A stretch of 64,000 nucleotides of DNA, taken from the NCBI GenBank assembly GCA_017482205.1, contig JAFUNK010000021.1, positions 62,001-126,000 of the forward strand, written 5' to 3'. Under the pieces are notes generated by a model. It did no database searches and was not told the origin of the DNA. It saw only the letters and a list, made by a program, of their open reading frames with translations. This DNA comes from Lachnospiraceae bacterium (GTDB lineage: Bacteria > Bacillota > Clostridia > Lachnospirales > Lachnospiraceae). This document shows positions 8,724 through 14,092 of this stretch, piece by piece (within the stretch, counting starts at the first letter, position 1; every line of letters starts with the position of its first letter). The translations under genes and the position numbers were made by a program.

Positions 8724-8752
8724 ATTATAGCAATATCCGACAGGGTTTACAA
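8724..8752 (-). promoter_or_regulatory. promoter of membrane peptide gene, locus 1
   Basis: TTGTAA, 17-base spacer, TATAAT on the minus strand. The predicted leader is about 75 nt and contains a GGAGGGTT hairpin before the ribosome binding site. Confidence 0.75.
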
Positions 8753-8768
8753 TATTTCTTTATTTAAT

Positions 8769-9008
8769 TTAACTTTCTATTTTAATGTAAATATAAAAAC
8801 CAATTATGCCTTTTTCCAAATCTTTAAGAGACTGCCCTGTGCCGACAACTTCAAGCTTCATATATTCTTCCGGGATATCCTTTAACCAGCCGTCCCATAA
8901 GCCAACTGAAACAGGGTCATATTTATCCTTTTTTTCTTTGGTTAAATGGATATAGATAGTATCTTTTTCTTCCTGGTTTTGTTCAAATACGTCCTTTACT
9001 GTTATCAT
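8769..9008 (-). CDS. hypothetical protein, 79 residues
   Basis: Start placed at the ATG at 9008 because GAGAGGG lies just ahead; an ATG at 9038 overlaps the preceding gene and is less well placed. The product begins MITVKDVFEQNQ and ends in a beta-type stretch IIGFYIYIKIES. No family is recognised. It is translationally close to the triple-repeat gene (13 bp gap) and likely co-transcribed with it. Confidence 0.5.
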   Translation of the reverse strand: MITVKDVFEQNQEEKDTIYIHLTKEKKDKYDPVSVGLWDGWLKDIPEEYMKLEVVGTGQSLKDLEKGIIGFYIYIKIES

Positions 9009-9021
9009 AGTTAGCCCTCTC

Positions 9022-9474
9022 TCAAACTTCTTCCTCAAACCGAAACGCCGCGTTGGGTGTCATTCCTCTTGCTAGTCTGCCTCGCACAATTTTTTCTTTA
9101 TCTTCCAGTCCCAGTTTTCGCAATGCAGCCGCTATGGAATTGTAAAGAATACCATTTACCACAATTGGAATACCTTGTCTCGATATCTTCTTGGGCTTAT
9201 TGAGGGCATCATGCAGCGAATAGCCATAATGCAGGCGGTTTCTGATTAAATCATCGTTTTTATCTTGTTCCTTGCAGATTTGCACTATGGATTTTTCAAC
9301 ATTTCCGACACAGTGATATGAACACCTTAAATCTGTTTTTTTGCAGGCTTCCTCTAGGGACATGCCTTTTCGCAACCGTGCCGTTAAAGTCTTTTCGTGA
9401 ATGCCGGTATGTTGTGCCAAAGCTTTTATTGAACTAAATTCTTGGTCCTCATATGTATAAATTGTCTTTGCCAT
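9022..9474 (-). CDS. triple-repeat HTH-like protein
   Basis: 150 residues made of three related units of about 45-50 residues. Each has a short beta segment, an SI-containing helix, a turn with a second helix, then RLxxG followed by an A-containing helix: SIKALAQHTG...ARLRKGMSLEEA; SIVQICKEQD...NRLHYGYSLHDA; SIAAALRKLG...GRLARGMTPNAA. The pattern recalls the DNA-binding repeats (NUMOD/IENR-like) found beside homing endonucleases and in phage proteins. A DNA-binding regulator or accessory protein is likely, but its target is unknown. Confidence 0.65.
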   Translation of the reverse strand: MAKTIYTYEDQEFSSIKALAQHTGIHEKTLTARLRKGMSLEEACKKTDLRCSYHCVGNVEKSIVQICKEQDKNDDLIRNRLHYGYSLHDALNKPKKISRQGIPIVVNGILYNSIAAALRKLGLEDKEKIVRGRLARGMTPNAAFRFEEEV

Positions 9475-9495
9475 GCTCCAACCTCAAAATATCGC

Positions 9496-9523
9496 TTGTA
9501 CTTTTAAACCTAAGTGCTATAAT
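9496..9523 (+). promoter_or_regulatory. promoter of the element tRNA gene
   Basis: TTGTAC, 16-base spacer, TATAAT, placed 8 bp before the tRNA 5' end, so the transcript would begin almost at the mature end. Confidence 0.75.
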
Positions 9524-9531
9524 AATCTCAT

Positions 9532-9602
9532 GCAGATATGGTTCATCGGTAGAACGCTAGCTTCCCAAGCTGGAAAGGCGGGTTCGATTCCCGTTATCTG
9601 CT
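9532..9602 (+). tRNA. tRNA-Gly (anticodon CCC) carried by the element
   Basis: A full cloverleaf can be drawn: acceptor GCAGATA/TATCTGC, D arm with GGTAGAAC, anticodon stem CTAGC/GCTGG with loop TTCCCAA (anticodon CCC), T arm GCGGGTTCGATTCCCG, discriminator T. No CCA is encoded. A T-run follows the 3' end directly and a SigA promoter precedes it, so it is an independent unit. It decodes GGG glycine codons. A tRNA inside an ICE cargo region, rather than as an attachment site, is unusual; the integration site here is cotJC. Confidence 0.9.
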
Positions 9603-9630
9603 TTTTTTGTTGAGTGAATTTCATTTTTAA

Positions 9631-9879
9631 TCACACACGAATCTCCAACTCCGCCAGCCCATCCATCAGTGCAGCTTCTATTCTTTCGTAAACGTCATAC
9701 GCTGTTGACAGTTCATTAAAGCTGGCTATGCACTCTGCATATACTGCATCTTTCCCGGTAAAGAACCCTAAAAGGCAAATACAGGCTTTTTCTTTGTCAA
9801 TGGCTTCCATGTGCACCTTGACTGCAATCATATTTTCATATTCTATCCGGTATACGGATGTCTCTACTTTCAGTAACAT
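9631..9879 (-). CDS. hypothetical protein, 82 residues
   Basis: Start at the ATG at 9879 after GGGAGG; an upstream in-frame ATG lacks a ribosome binding site. The product mixes beta and helix, with CICLLGFFTG near the middle and a helical acidic C-terminus. I recognise no family. It stands alone, opposite to the tRNA gene, and its end is 29 bp beyond the tRNA. Confidence 0.5.
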   Translation of the reverse strand: MLLKVETSVYRIEYENMIAVKVHMEAIDKEKACICLLGFFTGKDAVYAECIASFNELSTAYDVYERIEAALMDGLAELEIRV

Positions 9880-10005
9880 GTCTACCTCCCGGTAAAATAA
9901 AAAGAACATACCTTTCAGTTCAATAAAACATTGTCTGCCTTCTGAAATAACAGATAGTTTTACGTTTTATTCGGTTATACTTAGGAAAAATATCAACAAA
10001 TCGGC

Positions 10006-10674
10006 TTATTTATTTTCTGGTATCAGTGAAAACACCACACTATCTATTCCTTTTCCGTAGAGATTCCGAAGGACCCCTTCTTTTTTGAACCCAAGTGCAG
10101 TACATAATTTTTCACAACATTTCAAAGAACTTATATTTGTTGTTTCTGTCTCAATACCAATCCGTATTATTCCTTGCGTAAAAAGAGCATCACATAAATC
10201 CGAAATAATTTTCTTTGATAATCCTTTACCTCTGTATTCGTAGGATAATCCTATTGCAATATTGCAACGCTTGTATTTTGGATGATATTCATATACATAA
10301 AATAAACCGATTGGCTGACCAAATTGTTTTTGAATAACGTAATATTTATGTCTACCATCTCTTTCTTTATTTAACAGTCTTTGGATTTCAGTAATCGCCT
10401 CGTCTTCGCTAGGGCATCCGCCAATTCCAAGATAATTTTCAAAAGATTTATCCATATTTTGAAAAAATGATACGATTGCCTTTGTTTGTTCTGGTGTCGA
10501 CATGGGAAAACTCAGACATGAGGAAAATGGTTGAAGATAGTATTGATGGTCGTTATGAACGACCTCAAATACTTCCCCTGCACCTGTTGTAGTATTCTCA
10601 AGAGTAACAATATTATTGTATTTCAAAAGGTTAAATTTATTTGTCCATTCTATATCATCTTTATATGTATCCAT
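10006..10674 (-). CDS. GNAT-family N-acetyltransferase
   Basis: 222 residues; the C-terminal two thirds form a GNAT domain of the RimJ/RimL type: QPIGLFYVYEY (beta4), NIAIGLSYEYRGKGLSKKIISDL with the acetyl-CoA motif YRGKGL near residue 150, ETETTNISSLKCCEKL and ALGFKKEGVLRN. The substrate is unknown; such enzymes acetylate protein N-termini, small amines or antibiotics. An AGGAGG lies before the start. Cargo gene of the element, with no operon partner. Confidence 0.8.
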   Translation of the reverse strand: MDTYKDDIEWTNKFNLLKYNNIVTLENTTTGAGEVFEVVHNDHQYYLQPFSSCLSFPMSTPEQTKAIVSFFQNMDKSFENYLGIGGCPSEDEAITEIQRLLNKERDGRHKYYVIQKQFGQPIGLFYVYEYHPKYKRCNIAIGLSYEYRGKGLSKKIISDLCDALFTQGIIRIGIETETTNISSLKCCEKLCTALGFKKEGVLRNLYGKGIDSVVFSLIPENK

Positions 10675-10741
10675 ATCTACGTCCTCCTAATCAATAAAAC
10701 TACTAATATGATACGCAGCAATACCACGTTCTCCCGCTTTT

Positions 10742-10945
10742 CTAATCTGCCCAGATAATAACTCCGTCCGTGCAAACATCAATAAATCCGTTTTTCATCG
10801 CATGCTCAATTTCTTCCAAAGAAAAAAATTCTTCTCCAAACGCTTGGCAAATAGCATTGTAAATTCCCTTCACCGTGCTTGCTTTGGTCTTAATCTCCGC
10901 AAGTTTTTTATAGCTGCCACCGGTTGTTTCCGCCATGCTCAGCAT
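10742..10945 (-). CDS. hypothetical protein, 67 residues
   Basis: Start chosen at the ATG at 10945 with GGAGG 8 nt upstream, rather than the in-frame ATG at 10966. The product has SYKKLAEIKTKASTVKGIYNAIC and ends in CTDGVIIWAD. No recognised family; length and fold suggest a small helical regulator or antitoxin-like protein, but there is no direct sign of either. Confidence 0.45.
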   Translation of the reverse strand: MLSMAETTGGSYKKLAEIKTKASTVKGIYNAICQAFGEEFFSLEEIEHAMKNGFIDVCTDGVIIWAD

Positions 10946-10993
10946 ACCGTATTCCTCCGTTACCACTTTCTTCTAAAACTTTTATAAAACCTC

Positions 10994-11022
10994 TTGACAA
11001 GGTTTGTGGATTCATCTATTAT
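10994..11022 (+). promoter_or_regulatory. promoter of a short convergent RNA
   Basis: TTGACA, 17-base spacer, TATTAT. It reads toward the terminator at 11075-11115 with no coding sequence in between. Confidence 0.7.
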
Positions 11023-11028
11023 CTTGTT

Positions 11029-11122
11029 CCATAATAAAGAAGGTATAGATCCCCCTATTCTATTCTTCTAGCCTAAAGGCTTGTATTCAGGTTGGTCGCG
11101 TGTATACAAGCCTTTACTTTTT
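11029..11122 (+). ncRNA. putative ~90-nt small RNA
   Basis: Predicted from a good promoter to a strong hairpin (AAAGGCTTGTAT/ATACAAGCCTTT, 11075-11115) followed by ACTTTTT. It has no start codon with a ribosome binding site. Its 3' end overlaps the 3' end of the 49-residue gene on the opposite strand, so it could act as an antisense RNA on that mRNA or simply share its terminator. Confidence 0.45.
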
Positions 11123-11263
11123 ATCTAACTCTTTCTTCATATTTCTCTCGACTACTTTTCTCGTATATACCATTGCTTTAATTACATCTAATACTTTTTC
11201 CTGACACTCCAACGGTATTTTTTCTGCATTCCTAACAATTTCACTACTTAAATCTTTTTTCAT
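11114..11263 (-). CDS. 49-residue charged protein, divergent from XRE regulator
   Basis: Begins MKKDLSSEIVRNAEKI, helical and basic, ending NMKKELDKK. CAGGGGGTAA precedes the ATG. It is transcribed divergently from the XRE regulator at 11451 across a region with two SigA promoters and three 13-bp repeats, so it is likely repressed by that regulator, as a Cro- or excisionase-like gene would be. I do not recognise its family. Confidence 0.55.
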   Translation of the reverse strand: MKKDLSSEIVRNAEKIPLECQEKVLDVIKAMVYTRKVVERNMKKELDKK

Positions 11264-11311
11264 TTGATTACCCCCTGTTTTAATAGTACATATTTTCTTT
11301 ATGTTTTTGTA

Positions 11312-11399
11312 TTGTTAATACATTGTCGCACATTTTAAAAGTCTTGTCAATACATTTATTATATATAAATTCTTTTTTTGGTTGTGTTGACAATACATT
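11312..11399. promoter_or_regulatory. divergent promoter region with three 13-bp operator-like repeats
   Basis: Plus strand: TTGACA at 11387, 17-base spacer, TAAAAT before the XRE gene. Minus strand: TTGACA (11345-11350), 17-base spacer, GACAAT before the 49-residue gene. Direct repeats TTGTTAATACATT (11312), TTGTCAATACATT (11344) and TTGACAATACATT (11387) overlap the -35 or -10 elements of both promoters, as expected for operators of the adjacent XRE protein. Confidence 0.65.
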
Positions 11400-11450
11400 T
11401 TTGTAATGATAAAATTATATCCAACACATTTATGAGAGGAGGTCATAATT

Positions 11451-11795
11451 TTGAGTATTGGTATGCGATTAAAAACTGCTCGCAAGGCAAGAAAATGTTC
11501 CCAAGATACTTTAGCCGATATGATTGGAGTATCACGCGGCGTTATTACTAACATCGAAGGGGATAAAGTTTCCGAACCCCAACCATTGGTTATAAATGCG
11601 ATATGTAACACTTTAAATATCAGTCGCGATTGGTTAATAGACGGAACTGGTTCCATGACTTTAGACGAACCCGTAAACAGGCAAGGGCAAATCCTCAAAG
11701 AAATATATATGTATTCTCAAGAACTATCTGAAGAAGAACAAAAATATATCTTAGATTTAATTAAGACATATAAACAACATAGACCACTTGAATAA
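11451..11795 (+). CDS. XRE-family transcriptional regulator
   Basis: 114 residues, TTG start 6-8 nt after GAGGAGGT; the internal ATG four codons on lacks this spacing. The N-terminal HTH (residues 5-62) reads MRLKTARKARKCSQDTLA...VSRGVITNIEG..., then NISRDWLIDG, the usual end of phage-repressor-type HTH domains. The C-terminus is short and helical. Three 13-bp repeats upstream suggest autoregulation and control of the divergent 49-residue gene. The lipoprotein gene follows 28 bp downstream and is probably co-transcribed. Confidence 0.85.
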   Translation: MSIGMRLKTARKARKCSQDTLADMIGVSRGVITNIEGDKVSEPQPLVINAICNTLNISRDWLIDGTGSMTLDEPVNRQGQILKEIYMYSQELSEEEQKYILDLIKTYKQHRPLE

Positions 11796-11823
11796 ATATT
11801 CTCAAAAACATAGGGGGAAACTT

Positions 11824-12543
11824 ATGAAAAGAAAACTTTTACTTTTAACATGCACATTATTTTTATTATCCGGTTGCGGTGCTGATGACGATACTACTAC
11901 TGCATCTTCTACCAGCGAACCGCAACCTACTGAAACTTCACCGGAGTACGATGAGGAATATTATTTGAAACTTATACCGGAAGTTAAAGTTGAAGTAGCT
12001 GGCATATGGAAGAACGGATGGGAAGAACAATTTTGTCTCTATCTTACAGCTCCTACTATAACAGAATTTTCAGAAGACTATTTGATTGCCGAAGGCGTAT
12101 TATCCAATGAGGTACATGCTACCGAAGAAGCTGCTTCCGTAAAATACTATATTTCAGATGGAACCATTTTCTCCTGTGAACCGGTTCCTGACGAAGTTCT
12201 GCTTCTTACACCTGCCATTCCTTTTTCCACTGATTTGCTTTACGATTTATATGATGAAGCATTTTATTCTGATGCTACTGGTACTAGGATACATGTTGAC
12301 TTTACGCCGGAGAATTTTCCCAGCATAGAAATGGATAATGCCGGATGGCATGATAATTATGGCTACTTAGGCACAATTACCATTACTGATATTGACGGTA
12401 ATGTTTATCAGACTTCCGAAAATCATATGTGTACTTTTATCATATATGACAGACTCAGTAACGACAGCGAAGAACGCTACTGGGAGGCAGAACACCACTG
12501 GGAAGCAGGACTCGAAAATATATTCGTTCATAAGGTGGAATAA
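11824..12543 (+). CDS. lipoprotein of unknown function
   Basis: 239 residues from the ATG at 11824 (AGGGGG upstream). The signal peptide is KRKLLLLTCTLFLLSGCG with lipobox LSGC, so Cys19 would be lipidated and the protein held on the outer face of the membrane. A Ser/Thr/Pro linker follows (TTTASSTSEPQPTETSP), then about 190 residues of acidic, beta-rich sequence. No domain recognised. It follows the XRE regulator closely and ends just before a 21-bp palindrome. Surface exclusion or envelope roles are possible but not shown. Confidence 0.8.
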   Translation: MKRKLLLLTCTLFLLSGCGADDDTTTASSTSEPQPTETSPEYDEEYYLKLIPEVKVEVAGIWKNGWEEQFCLYLTAPTITEFSEDYLIAEGVLSNEVHATEEAASVKYYISDGTIFSCEPVPDEVLLLTPAIPFSTDLLYDLYDEAFYSDATGTRIHVDFTPENFPSIEMDNAGWHDNYGYLGTITITDIDGNVYQTSENHMCTFIIYDRLSNDSEERYWEAEHHWEAGLENIFVHKVE

Positions 12544-12547
12544 AGGT

Positions 12548-12568
12548 CGTGTCCCAAATTGGGACACG
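12548..12568. repeat. 21-bp palindrome, copy 1
   Basis: CGTGTCCCAAATTGGGACACG, identical to the copy at 12919-12939. It lies 4 bp after the lipoprotein stop codon and could act as a 3' stem-loop, although no T-run follows. Confidence 0.85.
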
Positions 12569-12599
12569 GGCTGCATAAACACATTTTTTCAGCATATAC

Positions 12600-12628
12600 T
12601 TGAAATTGTCTACTGCTTATGCTATATT
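12600..12628 (+). promoter_or_regulatory. promoter of antisense RNA, peptide locus 2
   Basis: TTGAAA, 17-base spacer, TATATT; the 'tgctatattg' -10 region is the same as in the antisense promoter of locus 1. Confidence 0.72.
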
Positions 12629-12634
12629 GTTAGT

Positions 12635-12708
12635 AGGCAAAATGATAAGAGGTGTCCGAACGGTCACACTACAAAACCCCAGAGAGCGGCAACTCTCTGG
12701 GGTTTCTT
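12635..12708 (+). ncRNA. putative antisense RNA antitoxin, locus 2
   Basis: About 70 nt from the promoter to the hairpin at 12674-12705 (AAACCCCAGAGAG/CTCTCTGGGGTTT). The RNA segment from 12640-12667 is a near direct repeat of 12812-12841, where the minus-strand peptide gene has its ribosome binding site and start codon. Because the peptide is read from the other strand, this RNA is complementary to the peptide's translation start. That is the mechanism known for Fst/RNAII-type type I systems. Expression is not shown. Confidence 0.62.
12674..12705. terminator. bidirectional terminator, peptide locus 2
   Basis: 13-bp perfect stem with a 6-base loop (AAACCCCAGAGAG...CTCTCTGGGGTTT), shared by the antisense RNA and the peptide mRNA. 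Confidence 0.75.
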
Positions 12709-12745
12709 GTCATTTACAGCTGACCAAACTGAGGCTAGTTACCGG

Positions 12746-12832
12746 CTACTCTTCACCGTCTAACCATTTGCAAATATAATAGGTGATTACACTTGCCATG
12801 ACGGAGATTATAAATGATAAGAGATATTCCAA
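12746..12832 (-). CDS. 28-residue membrane peptide, type I toxin candidate
   Basis: TTG start with GGGGGTG 7 nt upstream; the product is MEYLLSFIISVM... with one membrane helix (LLSFIISVMASVITYYIC) and an end KWLDGEE. Peptides of this form recur between antisense RNAs in Firmicutes plasmids and ICEs and resemble Fst/Ldr-like toxins. The promoter at 12880-12908 is near perfect. The start region (12812-12841) is repeated in the antisense RNA, which suggests translational blocking. Toxicity is inferred only. Confidence 0.6.
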   Translation of the reverse strand: MEYLLSFIISVMASVITYYICKWLDGEE

Positions 12833-12879
12833 ACGGTTCACCCCCTTCCTGTTGCCAGTATCGGGGCGGTAACGTTGTT

Positions 12880-12908
12880 ATTATAACATATACCCTACTT
12901 TAATACAA
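12880..12908 (-). promoter_or_regulatory. promoter of membrane peptide gene, locus 2
   Basis: TTGTAT, 17-base spacer, TATAAT on the minus strand; a 21-bp palindrome lies 10 bp upstream of the -35. Confidence 0.75.
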
Positions 12909-12918
12909 TTTATAAAGC

Positions 12919-12939
12919 CGTGTCCCAAATTGGGACACG
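12919..12939. repeat. 21-bp palindrome, copy 2
   Basis: Exact copy of 12548-12568. The two copies bracket the peptide/antisense locus, about 390 bp apart end to end. Confidence 0.85.
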
Positions 12940-13012
12940 CATTGTATTATCCATATAAGACAACGCCACAAAGATTACAATAGTCTTAATTAAATCTACT
13001 TTTTTAATGCCC

Positions 13013-13033
13013 CGTGTCTAAAGTTAAGACACG
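13013..13033. repeat. 21-bp palindrome, diverged copy 3
   Basis: CGTGTCTAAAGTTAAGACACG: same outer bases as copies 1 and 2 with a changed centre. It lies between locus 2 and the TIR gene. Confidence 0.7.
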
Positions 13034-13088
13034 AGGTACTCTTGTTGTCATAATATATCATTCTGTTTTATCTACTATATTTGAGTTG

Positions 13089-13994
13089 TTATACTTCAAC
13101 ATACCCTTGCATCATGCATTTTCTCAGTTCCATCTCCAATTCTCGGATTTCTAACCAAAACCCTCTTTTATTTTTTCCCCTTCCAAACTGCTCTACAATA
13201 TTTAACAGTTCCTCTATATGCATATTTTTAATCAATTCAAGCATATTTTCATTTCCTGAATATCTTCTCATATTTGATATCAGAAACCGACAGTATCGAA
13301 GTAGTTCCTTTCCAATCCTGTCATCTTCTAAGTATAAATCTTGTTTCCTTTCGCTGATCCGATTTTGTATACGCTCTATGTATTCCACCGGAAGCAAGTT
13401 TTCAGGATTTGCCAATATACTATTCTGTTTTCTTAACAACTGCAAAATTTCTTCTATCGGTGAACTTTCATTTTGTTCAGAAATATTACTATTTTCTTTC
13501 TTCTTATTTTTAATTGTAAATTCTTCAATAACGCCATTGATTTCCTCAATCAAATGTGGCCACATTGCATCAAAAGCATTTTTTAAAACTTTATCCTCTC
13601 GCGGTTCATCCAATGTTTTATTAATAGATTCAATAAGTTGATAAAAATCATCCTTTTCCAGTTTTGTTGCCTGATACAATGATAATGGTCCACGTATATC
13701 AGACGGCTTTATGTTGATCATCAATGCAGCCACTTTGGAATCCAACGTTTTTGCTATCGCACCAGCTTCAAAATTAAGCCATGGTGCGTTTGTGTTTTCA
13801 GACGTTAAACATATAATGCCAAATTTGCATTCTGCTAATTCAGATGAAAGTATTTTTTCCCAATTATTGCCTTTCTCAATATCTTCTGGTGAAAAAAACA
13901 CGTCTACCGACTGTACAATACAAGGTATCCATTTTTTTAATGTCTCTGCAATCTTCCGACTAAAGTCTCCTGACCAACTCACAAACACTTTCAT
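13089..13994 (-). CDS. TIR-domain protein, candidate defence effector
   Basis: 301 residues from the ATG at 13994 (GAGG upstream; a GTG five codons earlier is the alternative). The N-terminal 130 residues form a TIR domain: KVFVSWSGDFSRKIAETL, VFFSPEDIEKGNNW, FGIICLTSENTNAPWLNFEAG with the likely catalytic Glu76 in FEAG. Bacterial TIR proteins usually cleave NAD or make cyclic ADP-ribose signals. The C-terminal half (about 140-300) is helical, possibly a sensor or oligomerisation part. It has its own promoter (14027-14055). No Thoeris ThsA or other known partner is adjacent, so it would act alone or with a distant partner. Confidence 0.82.
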   Translation of the reverse strand: MKVFVSWSGDFSRKIAETLKKWIPCIVQSVDVFFSPEDIEKGNNWEKILSSELAECKFGIICLTSENTNAPWLNFEAGAIAKTLDSKVAALMINIKPSDIRGPLSLYQATKLEKDDFYQLIESINKTLDEPREDKVLKNAFDAMWPHLIEEINGVIEEFTIKNKKKENSNISEQNESSPIEEILQLLRKQNSILANPENLLPVEYIERIQNRISERKQDLYLEDDRIGKELLRYCRFLISNMRRYSGNENMLELIKNMHIEELLNIVEQFGRGKNKRGFWLEIRELEMELRKCMMQGYVEV

Positions 13995-14026
13995 CTGCAC
14001 ATACCTCACAATTTATCTTTAGAATA

Positions 14027-14055
14027 TTTATATAATTATAAATTACCTATCACAA
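14027..14055 (-). promoter_or_regulatory. promoter of TIR gene
   Basis: TTGTGA, 17-base spacer, TATAAA, in the gap behind the conjugation operon. Confidence 0.55.
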
Positions 14056-14092
14056 GCTTCCCATAACAAATCTGGCACACTCTGCATTTTTC

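Noticed and set aside
12548..13033. CRISPR repeats
   Set aside because: Three similar palindromes, but spacing is irregular (about 370 and 90 bp) and no cas genes are present.
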